Assembly: GCA_025558095.1 (NCBI GenBank)
Contig: JAIVFI010000006.1
Span: 845,728 to 909,727 of the forward strand
Origin: Hyaloraphidium curvatum
Lineage: Eukaryota; Monoblepharomycota; Hyaloraphidiomycetes; Hyaloraphidiales; Hyaloraphidiaceae
Length of the DNA stretch: 64,000 nucleotides
Direction of reading: 5' to 3'
Numbering within the stretch: the stretch's first letter is position 1; each line of letters opens with the position of its first letter. The notes under the pieces are model-generated. The model made no database searches, had not been told where the DNA came from, and saw nothing but the letters and a program-made list of their open reading frames with translations. Shown here piece after piece: positions 48,716 to 57,793 of the stretch. The translations under genes were made by a program, and so were the position numbers.

Positions 48716-51100
48716 ATGGGGTCACCGGAGGAGGACGGCGCGCCGGGGCCCGGTGCGGACCCGCCGCCCACGCGCGCGGAGCTGGCCGCCGGCGCCGAGG
48801 CGCTGTTTGCCGGGCTGCAGAACATTGGCATCGGGCTGCACCGCGCGACGTTCGCGGAGCGGATGCGCGCGGCGCCCGACGCGCGCCGGCCGGGCAAAGT
48901 GTGGGCGCTGTGCGGGCAGCCGCTGGTGGCCGCCACGATGGGGATGCTCGGCGTGCAGCTGCCGGTGCGCGGCGGCGATCTGCGGCTCGCGGGGAGGGCG
49001 GAGGCGCACTGGCGGGCGCTGCTGGCGGGGGAGCTGGCCGCCTTCCGCGATCGCGCGTCGGGCGGGATTAATCACCGGACGGGCAACGCCGGGGGCCGGC
49101 ACGCCGCGGAGGGGCTGCAGACGGCCGAGACGCTCGCGCTGCTCTATGCCCTCGTGCTGCCCGCCTTCATGGGCCACCTCGTCGCGGGCTCGCTGCTCGA
49201 CGCCCGCCGGCTGCTGGCACACGCGGCCGACGTCGTGCGCGCCGCCGGCCTGCCCCCGGAGGCGTTCGTCGGCAACCCGCTGCCGGAAGACGCCGACGGC
49301 TGGCTGTACATGCAGCACTGGCTCGACGCCGCCTCCAACTTCATGGTCGCCGACGCCGGGTGCGCCGCCGTGGACAGGCTGCCGCTGACCGTCGACTGGC
49401 CGCGCGAGTTCCCGGGCCTGCGGCTGCGGGCGCCGCTCGTGAGGGTGGCCATGCTGCCCCCGCCTGCGCCCGGGGACCCCGCGCCGGAAGAGCTGGCCAA
49501 GCTGCTAGACGGCATCTCTTTCGGCGAGGCGTGGGGCTGGCTGGACCCCGACTCGGCGTTCTCCCCCCCGGAACCGGGCGACGAGCGGCACGCGCACGTG
49601 CTCCGCGAGACGGTGGGGAACCCGGGCCGGAACGGTTTCTTTGCCATCAGCATGATGGTGCTGTTCCTCGAGCTCCACTGGAACAGGTTCGAGGCGTACC
49701 TGGGGGATGCCGGGCTGGACGTCGTGGACCTCGTCGTCGCGGACGATTCCGAGCGGAGGAACGGGGCGGACGGACCCAACGGAGCTGAATCGAGCGCCCA
49801 TTTGTCGCCTGACGACGCGGCCCGCCTGGACGACGCGCTGCACAACCCGCGCTTCCCCGAGGCCGACCGCCGGTGGCGCTACCTGCGCTCGGCCGCCGCG
49901 CAGGTCGAGGCCGCGCTCCCTCCGCCCCTCCGCGCCGCCGAAGCCCAGGGCTGGGACGTCGACGCGTGCCTCGCCCTCGCCCCGCCGGGGTTCCCGCCGA
50001 TGTTCGCGCTGTTCCTCCTGGGGGTCGCAGCGGCGATCAAGCGCATCTCGATGCTGCTCATCTCCCCGCCGCCATTCGCGGAGCTCCTCGGCCCCAACCG
50101 CACCTCCGCCCTCTCCCGCGGCTCATCCGGCTCGGACGACCTCTCCTCCGACTCGGACCGCACCCCCTCCGTGGAACGCCGCCTCACCCTGTGGCTTTCC
50201 ACCTCGGCCTTCGCCTCCGCCTCGCGCACCGCGGCCTCGCTCGCCGCCCTCGCCCGCATGGTCGTCGGCCAATTCCGCCCGCAGCTCGCTGGGCAATCCT
50301 ACACGGCCGGACTGGACCGCGCCGCGGCGTTCGCCGCGTGGTTCTCGGTCATGGTCCTGCGCCGCTTCCCGTCGGCCTTTGCCGGCGCACCCGAAAGCGC
50401 CTACCCGGCCGCCGCCGCCCTGCACTCGGCCCTGCACGCCGACGCCCGCGCGTGCCTCGAGCTCCTGCGCACCGCCGACAGGGCGGAGCACGAGCCCGTG
50501 CGGGTGCTGCTGGGCGCGCTGCTGGACGGGGAGGAGCTCAGGTTGTCGCGGAGGGACGTGCAGATGCTCGCGCTGGCCAAGCGGGCGGTCGGCGGGAAAT
50601 GCAGGCACGGAGTGCGGGTGGGCGGGGGGGAGTGCTGGGCGTGCGCGGCGAGGGATGCGAGGAGGAGGGGTGCGGGGGAGCGGGGGGGGAGGGGGAGCGA
50701 GGTCCATCCCGTTGGGGACGACGGGAACGAGACGGCGTCTTCCTCGGAGGGGGAGCCGGAGGCGTTGGAGGACGGGCCGTACCGCCTCCCCTCCCTCCCC
50801 GAACCCGATCGCCCCCCTCCCCCGCGCCCCGCCCCCGCCGTTCCCCGGGGCATCCTCCGCCCGCCCTCCTCCCCGCCTTCCCACTCCTCCCGCTCTACGT
50901 CGTCCGGCCCCCGCGCGCCGGAGAAGCGCGTGCGGTTCCGGCCCGCCGTGCTCGTGGGCACGACGCATGCGCCGGAGGACTACCCCGCGCGGTCGGCGCG
51001 GGCGCCGTTCGAGCCGGGGTTGGAGGTCGGGTGGGCGCCGATGGCGGGGGGGCTGAAGCTGGCGGAGATGCTGGAGCAGAGGGGGGGAGGGGGGTCGTGA
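48716..51100 (+). CDS. Fungal-specific transcription factor domain protein lacking a Zn2Cys6 cluster
   Basis: A single exon of 794 residues. Residues ~60-330 match the fungal-specific (middle homology) domain of Zn2Cys6 regulators: VAATMGMLGVQL, a helix with EGLQTAETLALLYALVLPA, LLAHAADVVRAAGLPP and MQHWLDAASNFM, then a helical second half (MMVLFLELHWNRFEAYL). A Ser-rich region and a C-terminal Pro-rich region follow. No N-terminal Cys6 cluster precedes the domain in any visible frame. Instead a small Cys/His group (KCRHGVRVGGGECWAC) lies near residue 625. It may be a cofactor-like regulator, or its DNA-binding exon may be lost or unrecognised. A start at 48626 is possible. Confidence 0.68.
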   Translation: MGSPEEDGAPGPGADPPPTRAELAAGAEALFAGLQNIGIGLHRATFAERMRAAPDARRPGKVWALCGQPLVAATMGMLGVQLPVRGGDLRLAGRAEAHWRALLAGELAAFRDRASGGINHRTGNAGGRHAAEGLQTAETLALLYALVLPAFMGHLVAGSLLDARRLLAHAADVVRAAGLPPEAFVGNPLPEDADGWLYMQHWLDAASNFMVADAGCAAVDRLPLTVDWPREFPGLRLRAPLVRVAMLPPPAPGDPAPEELAKLLDGISFGEAWGWLDPDSAFSPPEPGDERHAHVLRETVGNPGRNGFFAISMMVLFLELHWNRFEAYLGDAGLDVVDLVVADDSERRNGADGPNGAESSAHLSPDDAARLDDALHNPRFPEADRRWRYLRSAAAQVEAALPPPLRAAEAQGWDVDACLALAPPGFPPMFALFLLGVAAAIKRISMLLISPPPFAELLGPNRTSALSRGSSGSDDLSSDSDRTPSVERRLTLWLSTSAFASASRTAASLAALARMVVGQFRPQLAGQSYTAGLDRAAAFAAWFSVMVLRRFPSAFAGAPESAYPAAAALHSALHADARACLELLRTADRAEHEPVRVLLGALLDGEELRLSRRDVQMLALAKRAVGGKCRHGVRVGGGECWACAARDARRRGAGERGGRGSEVHPVGDDGNETASSSEGEPEALEDGPYRLPSLPEPDRPPPPRPAPAVPRGILRPPSSPPSHSSRSTSSGPRAPEKRVRFRPAVLVGTTHAPEDYPARSARAPFEPGLEVGWAPMAGGLKLAEMLEQRGGGGS

Positions 51101-51261
51101 CGGGTCGCGTCCGTTGGAGGGCGAGAAGCGATCGTGACCACGTCCCCTGTTGAGCCCCGGCTGCAATACAATGGAAACCCAACCACAGACCCGTACCAAT
51201 AGCCCCATCCGTCCAACTCCCCCGGCAGATCCAACCCCTACGCGCCGTCGTCGTCGTCCCC

Positions 51262-52668
51262 TCAAAGCCCCCTGACGAACGCCTCCACGTCCCCCGCCAG
51301 CTCCGCCGGCCTGTGCATGGCGAAAAAGTGCCCGCCCGTCGGGAACGTGGTGTGCCGGCGCAGGTCGGGGAACTTGTTGGGCAGGAACGCCCGGGGCACG
51401 CGCACGATCTCGCCGACGACGTCCGCCACCGCCGCGGGGCCGGGGATCACGGCGCGGGCGGAGAGGAGGAACGCGGCGGGATCGCGGAAGTTGGCAGAGT
51501 AGTACCGCGCCGAGGAGAGCCCGGTGCGGGTGACGTGGTACAGCGTGACGTCGTCGAGGATGTGCTCCCACCTGGCCTCGACGTCCCTGCCCTGCTCGTG
51601 CGGCGGCGCCCACGCGTAGAACTTTTCCACGATCCAGGCGAGCAGCCCCGCGGGGGAATCGTCCAGCGCCGCGCCGATCGTGCGGGGCTTGGTGGCCTGC
51701 TCGTGGAAGTAGCCCATCTCCTGAAGGATGTAGAGGTAGAATGCGCCCACGGTCTTGTAGCGCCCGTTGTTGGTCAGGCGGTCCATGTCGTCGGGCGTGG
51801 CGATCCAGCGGCCGAGGGAGAAGTAAACCGCGGGTGCGAGCGGGCCGCCGAGCCACCAGGGTCCTTCGAAGCCGAAGAGGAAGTTGACGTGGGTTCCGAT
51901 GAGCTTGAACGCCGGTTGGGCGTCCTGCGCGACGAGCTGCGCGATGGCGGCGACCACCCCCGAGCCGTAGTCGCCGCCCTGGGTGACCACGCCGCCCGGA
52001 TGGGGGCCCAGGTGCACGAGCACGTCGATGAAGGTGCGCGCGGCATCGACGAAGGAAAAGTCGTGCCGGTGCGGCCGGGTGCCGGGGCCGAAGCCGGGGA
52101 GCGAGGCGACGACGACGCGGAAGCCCTTGGAGGCGAGCATCGGGCCGGCCTCGGCAAACTCGACGAAGGAGCCCGGCCAGCCGTGCACGAGGAGGGCGGT
52201 GGGCGTGGAGGCGTTTGCGGCGGGGGGGTCGATCACGACGCAGTGCACCCAGAGGCCGCGGGCGCGCACGAGCACGTGGCGACCCATCGCCTGAAGGGCA
52301 ACCCTCCTAGAAGGCCAATCGTAGTCGTCGAGCCACTTGCGGACCCATTTTTCGAGGCTGGCGCGGGGGGCGCCCAGCCCGGTCCACCCGTCCTCGTCCT
52401 GCCCGACAGTGGATTCCGCCCGGGCCAGCCACCGCTTGAGCTGGGCCTTGAGGTCGTCGACGTCTCCTAAGGGTAGCTGGAAATCCACCACCGTGCCCTC
52501 TTTGGCGTCGCCCGGATCGCCGTGCAGCATCGTGCCCGTCCACACCCGGCGGTCTTCGGGGTCGCGCGGCACCGCCGTGTGCGGCGGCGCGGACAGCACG
52601 CGCGGCAGCACGCCGACGGTGATTGCGGCGAGGGCGCCGAGCGCGGCGACGACGGTCAGCGGGCGCAT
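51262..52668 (-). CDS. Microsomal-type epoxide hydrolase
   Basis: A single exon of 468 residues. A membrane anchor/signal (VVAALGALAAITVGVLPRVL) is followed by the epoxide-hydrolase N-terminal domain (FQLPLGDVDDLKAQLKRWL). The alpha/beta hydrolase fold shows the oxyanion motif LLVHGWPGSFVEF, nucleophile Asp in TQGGDYGSGVV, lid-domain residues and terminal His in TGGHFFAMHRP; the acid is probably the Asp/Glu near the end of the lid. The family opens epoxides to diols, detoxifying xenobiotics or processing lipid epoxides at the ER membrane. Length and motif order match microsomal epoxide hydrolases. The ATG at 52668 directly precedes the anchor. Confidence 0.9.
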   Translation of the reverse strand: MRPLTVVAALGALAAITVGVLPRVLSAPPHTAVPRDPEDRRVWTGTMLHGDPGDAKEGTVVDFQLPLGDVDDLKAQLKRWLARAESTVGQDEDGWTGLGAPRASLEKWVRKWLDDYDWPSRRVALQAMGRHVLVRARGLWVHCVVIDPPAANASTPTALLVHGWPGSFVEFAEAGPMLASKGFRVVVASLPGFGPGTRPHRHDFSFVDAARTFIDVLVHLGPHPGGVVTQGGDYGSGVVAAIAQLVAQDAQPAFKLIGTHVNFLFGFEGPWWLGGPLAPAVYFSLGRWIATPDDMDRLTNNGRYKTVGAFYLYILQEMGYFHEQATKPRTIGAALDDSPAGLLAWIVEKFYAWAPPHEQGRDVEARWEHILDDVTLYHVTRTGLSSARYYSANFRDPAAFLLSARAVIPGPAAVADVVGEIVRVPRAFLPNKFPDLRRHTTFPTGGHFFAMHRPAELAGDVEAFVRGL

Positions 52669-53006
52669 TTGGACGCGATGCGGAGGGGGAGACGGTCGCG
52701 CGATGGTTCCCGGACGCGAACTGGCGGCAAACCCTGACGCGACTCGAGTGCGACTTGCCGCCAACGGCAACGTCTTGTATCCTACGATTTTTGCCGGATG
52801 GCAACATCGCCTTCGGTCTGTCTTGCCATAGGTGGCATTGGCGGGTAGTGGCGGGTAGGGGGAGGGCGCAACGCGGGACGGGGCCGCCCGACTCGTTCGG
52901 GTACTCTCAAGCGCCCAAAGCGCCAAGGCATCCGTGTATTGAGTCCATGTTCCCCATGGGTGTGCAACCATCCATCTCCACGAGCGTAACCCCTCGCACC
53001 CCCCAA
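52669..53006. other. Intergenic region upstream of epoxide hydrolase
   Basis: 338 bases between the epoxide-hydrolase start and the end of the beta-helix gene, both read leftward. Apart from the presumed promoter I see nothing in it. Confidence 0.4.
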
Positions 53007-54843
53007 TCACGCCTGCTCCGAAAACACCAGCGCGTCCGTGCCGACCGTCGCTGGGACGCTCGTGCACTTCCACCGGGTCCCGGCCCACTCGGCACCCCCC
53101 GACACGGGGACCACCGCCCCCGCCGCGTCCGAGCCGGCCGGCATGTCGGCCGTCCTCGCCCACGCGCCGGCGGAGGCGGCGTAGAGCCCGGAGTTGACCC
53201 GTCGCAGGCGTCGATCGCCAGCACGCGGTCGCCGGCCGAGAGGGGGACGTTGTCCGCGGTCGGGAGGCCGGATGCGGGCCCGGGGAAAACGGGGGTCAGG
53301 AGCGGCGAAGGCGGGGCAAAGTTCGCCAACTCGACGGTGAGCAGCTTCGGGGCGAAGGAGGCGTCGCCGTACGCGGAATCCAGGGGTGTGTCCGGCGCGG
53401 CGAAGGCGTTGTTGCCGGCGTACAGCCCGCCCGCGGGGGTGCCCAGGGTCCCGGCCGCCGAGGAGGTGAAGAAAAGGGCACCCTTCTCGGCACCAGAGGT
53501 GCGGGAGCCGAAGGTGTTGCCTTTTGCGTAGAGGAGGTTGAAGAAGGAGAGGGGCTCCACTCCGGACGAGCCGGCGAAGGGTTCGGGGACGTCTTCGGAA
53601 GAAAAGAGCGCCCCGGCGGCGGCGTAAAAGAGGCATGGGGACGAGGCGTACGGTACGGAAAAGTCGTTGTTGACGAGGTAGAGCGAAAACTCGCCGCCGT
53701 TGCCCGGGTTTCCCACCGCGCCGGGCTGCCTGAACATGCCGGTGGCATCGAGATACACCCGCGGTGCGCCGGCAGAGGTGATCGAGTTGCCAGAAACGAC
53801 GAACTTGCCTTTCCACCCCGTGGTATAGGAAGCCCCGCGCGGGCCGGCGGCGTTGAGCGCGAGCCCGATGAGGCGGGACGCCTGCGACGGGGCGACAAAG
53901 GTGTTGTCGGCCGCGAACGACTCCCCCGTGCTGCCGTAGGGTGCCAGCGCCCGGATCGTGGCTCCAGGTGTGTCGCTGTTGGGATTGAAGGTGCATCCGC
54001 GCACGACCCAGGAGGCAGCGTCGATGCTGACGCCCATCTTGGGGTAGGTAAAGGTGCAGCCCGCGATGTAGATCCCGGGCGATCCGTCCGGCGTGGCCTC
54101 CTGCATCGTGGCGGCTGTGATGCACGCCGACAGCCCGTTCGCGTCGCCCGAGGCAACCTGATAGTTGGCAATTTGGAGGTCGTGGATGTAGACAGGGCCC
54201 GAGCCGGGCGCGATGGTAATCACGGAAGTGAGACTGTCGCGCCGAACGATGCAGCCCGACCCCGTGCCGAAGATCTCCAGGCTCTTGGAGACGGAGACCG
54301 CCGCGCCCTCGACGATGGTCCCCTCGAGCACCTGGATCCGGTCCCCCGGCGACGCGGCGGCGACGGCGTCCGAGAGCGTGGCGTAGGTGCCGCCCGTGCC
54401 GGCGGTGATCAAGGTGCCCGTGAAGCTCGGGGGCGAGGGCATCGCCGACACCGCCACGCACGGGTCGTGGAGGAACCTCGCGGCGACGGGATCCTTGTCG
54501 GGCCCGGCGTACCGCCTGTAGAGAGACCGGAAGTCTTCCGAGTCGCCATAGTCGACGCAGGCGACGGAGCCTTGCGGCGCGTCGGGGAAGGAGAACTCGC
54601 TGCCGGGCGGCGGTCAGCTGCGGGCGGCTCGCGAGGCGAATAACCCCACCAAAACATTCCGTCGTCGCACTCGCTGCAGCTGCGGCTGAAAATGGCGCGT
54701 CTGCGGGGGAACGGTTCAGCGCGGGCGGTGACTCCGCGGCGCGGGACCCACAGGGCGGACGGGGCTGGCGCGGCGGCGGCGGGCGGCGCACACTCAAGAA
54801 CTGCGTGAAGTAGGCCCAGCAAGGCCACCGGAAGGATTCTCAT
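53007..54843 (-). CDS. Secreted right-handed beta-helix protein with phage-fibre-like C-terminus, frameshifted
   Basis: Exon 1 (54843-54650) gives a signal peptide (ILPVALLGLLHAVLECAPPA) and Cys-rich start. Exon 2 (54599-53007) carries a parallel beta-helix (ITAGTGGTYATLSDAVAAAS, the typical opening of pectate-lyase-like folds, then VYIHDLQIANYQVASGDANG, GIYIAGCTFTYPKM). The C-terminus LSAGDRVLAIDACDG ... NSGLYAASAGAWARTADMPA ... WKCTSVPATVGTDALVFSEQ is the domain found on phage tail or head fibres. The frame must gain one base in the GGG run at about 53199 to join the two parts; no intron does it. Either the gene is recently mutated or the assembly misses one G. Carbohydrate binding or attachment is inferred. 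Confidence 0.65.
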
Positions 54844-55058
54844 CTGGGGGAGCGGCGCGATGGCGCACGATGGGGGAAGTGGGGTGGTGACTCCGTGGGC
54901 CTTGGGAACGGCGCGCATATCGGACCTCCAGCCGCCGGCCGGATCCTCACTCGGACGGCGGGGCTATTCGTACAACCGAGCGACCCCCGTTCCATGCCAA
55001 GACCCATCCCCGATCCTTCTCCAGCCCTTCCCGCTACAGTCCCGAACCCCGTTCGCAA

Positions 55059-57618
55059 TCACCGCCTCGCCGCCTTCTTCCGAAAGTCCGGGCTCCCCAG
55101 CCCCTTCCACTTGCGTATCTCCTTGGCCTTGAGCACGTCCGGCCGCACCCCCTCCCCGCGCTCGTACATCCGCGCCAGCTCCTCGCAGCACTCGGGCTGC
55201 CCCCTCTCCGCGCCCACGTTGTACAGCGCCAGCACCGTCTTGAGCTCGTTGTCCTTGCGGTACGCCTCGGCCAGGTAGCGCACGGCCTTGATCGACGGGC
55301 CGCGGTCGTTGTACACCAGGTCCGCGAGCCACCTGAACGCCGCGTCGCGGAGCGCCTCGATCAGCCGGTAGAGGTCGCGCGAGGGGCGGCCGGATGCCTG
55401 CTGCAGCTCGTTTGAGCGGTCGATCCACGATACGGCCTGGAGGTACTGCTCGTCAGGGGGCATGCGCGCGCGGCGGTGGCCGAGCTCGGCGATCTCGTTA
55501 AGGCCCTCCTCGAGCTGCCAAGCGAGGGTGGTCAGACGCCAAATCGGGCAGGCGGAGCGCGGACAAACCATCGCCTTTTCGTCCACCGCCTGCTCGCCCT
55601 CCCCGCCGGCATCCGCCGCCACCTCCACCGGCTCCCCCAGCGCCGCCGGGGGATGCCCCAGCGACGGCACGGGCGACACGGGCGACGGCGGCTCCCTCGG
55701 CGGCACGGGCGGCCCCGGCCTCGGCGCCCCGCTCGGCGGCCTCGGCGGCGGCGCCGGCGCAACGCTCCCGGGCCTCGCAGCCAGCGCCCCGACCGCCTGG
55801 GGCGGCACGGGAACCCCGCTACCCGGCCTCCCCCTCGCGCTCAGCTCCGCCTCCAATCTCCGTATGTTCTCCTCCCGCGCCGCGATCTCCCCCGCACGGC
55901 GGGCCTCCTCCTCCTTGGCGGCCGCCACGAGCGCCGCCAGCCGGCGCTCCTGGTCCTCCAGCGCTTCCAAATAGGGGTCGCGGGATTCCGGCAGGGCGGG
56001 GGTGACGTTGAGTGCGGGGGGCGTGGAGCGGGGGAAGGTGCTCGCGCCGCCAGCGGGGAGAACAGGGTCCGAGGTCCAGGCAAGGTCGCCCGAGGGTGGG
56101 GGCAGCGCGGCGTCCGATGTGGCGGAGCGGCGGGTGGGGGGTGGGGGTGCGGGGCCGGGGAAGAAGTCGGAGGCGGTGCGGGTGACCGGATAGCCGGAAC
56201 CCAGGGGGGGTGCGCCGGGGGAGCTCGGCGAGGGGGGGCGCAGGCCGCCTCCGGGGTGCGCGTAGGCTTCCATGTCGGAAGTTGTGCGGTGGATCGGGTA
56301 GCCTGCGCCGGGGCCGCCGGCGGGGGGGAGGCCGGGGAGGACGACGCCGCCGCCCGAGGGGCGGGGCCGGGGAAGGTAGACGTCCAGCGGTTCGCCCGGC
56401 CCCGGTTGAAAGCCCACCGCCTGGCCGTTGAGCGGAGTCGACTCGACCCGCACCCTCACGTCCTCGACCCTCCGCCGCGTCTCGTCCAGCCGACGCCGGT
56501 CGGCTTCGAGCTTGGCCTGCTGCTCGATCTGCGCGCGCACCTCGTCGTCGCGCCGCCTCCGTTCGTCCTCGGCCCTCCGCCTCAGCTCTGCCCGCCGGGA
56601 TTCCTCCTCGGCCCTGCTCCGCTCCTGCACGTCCCTGACGAGGAGCTCCTCGATCTCGGCCTGTTGGCGTTCGCCCTCCCGCGCCGAGTGCTGCGACCTG
56701 CGCTCCCTGTCCAGCCGCTGGTCCAGCCCGATGGCGCGGAAGAGCAGGTCGTCCCTCCGCGTCTCCAGCGGGCGGTCGCCCGGGTCCAGAACGAGCGCCT
56801 GCAGCCGCGCCTGGGCGCCCGCGATGTCTGCCACGAGCCGGAAGTACGGCTCGTTGGGCGGGACCCGCGGCAGGTCCGGGGAGAGCGAGCCGCCGTCGAG
56901 CACCTCGAATGCCAGGCGGGGGAGGGCGCGCAGGCGGCGGTCGAGCTCGTCGAGCTCCGAGGCGAGGATGGCGAGGGAGGTCTGCGCGTCGAGGGCCGGC
57001 AGGGAGGCGGAGGGTGGCGGAGGGAGCGGTGCCCCGGGACCAGTGTTGGGGCGGGCCGGCGGGGGCCTCGACGGGGCGGCGGGCGGCACCCGCGACTGCC
57101 CCCGCAGCGGCGCGACCAAGTTGGCGAGGAACGATGTCCGCGGGGCCGCCGGGGTGGCGGGCGCCGACTCCTCTGCGACGGCGGCGGCGAGGTCGTCCTC
57201 CTTCTTGGCGGCCAGCACATCCAGCAGGGACGCGGCCTCGGCGGCGAGCATCAGCCGCCGGTCCGCGAGGTCGTCGCCGCCGCCGGTCGCGCTCTCGGCC
57301 TGCGCCTTGATGTCCTGCAACGCGCGCTCCGCGGCCTTGAACGCGGCGTTCTAACCCGACGCCACCAGGCCCACGCGGCCCGCGCAGAACACGGTTTCAA
57401 ATCGATATCAAATCGAGGCAGAAAAGATATCCCCGGGTCAAAAGGGAGGGGTTAGGAGGAGTGAGACGTCACAGGGACGGCCTCGCGGTGCCCACCTGCT
57501 GCGCGCCCGACACCTGCCCGCCCTCGAACGCCAGCCGCGTGCGCCGAAGCCGCGGCAGCTCCGTGTCGCGCACCGCCGCCAGCCGCGCCTCGGCACGCCG
57601 CACCGCCGCGTCCGCCAT
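55059..57618 (-). CDS. Coiled-coil protein with C-terminal Sel1-like repeats, paralogue B
   Basis: Exons 57618-57496, 57350-55569 and 55514-55059 give 786 residues. The first exon (MADAAVRRAEARLAAVRDTE) is joined through a GTGGGC donor and a GGTTAG acceptor to NAAFKAAERALQDIKAQAES. After a Pro-rich linker and a helical block come an Arg/Glu coiled coil (RRRAEDERRRRDDEVRAQIE), a long Pro/Gly-rich region and the last exon with Sel1-like helices (SIKAVRYLAEAYRKDNELKT, ECCEELARMYERGEGVRPDV) ending KAKEIRKWKGLGSP. The C-terminus and last intron correspond to paralogue A. It is followed head-to-tail by the kinase at 57.8-60.3 kb, and a scaffold for kinase signalling is inferred. Confidence 0.82.
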
Positions 57619-57793
57619 CGCGCCCCGCGGTTTGCTGGGTCCGCAGTCCCTTGCACGCGCTCCCTGCCAAAGCAGGCTGTGCCCGATCGTGCCATCCGTC
57701 CGCTGCATTACCGACGCGGGCAACGCCGCAAGGAGCCGAAAGCGTCCGTGCGACGCGACGAGGGGCACGGAGTCCATTCTTCGCCATCCGCAT

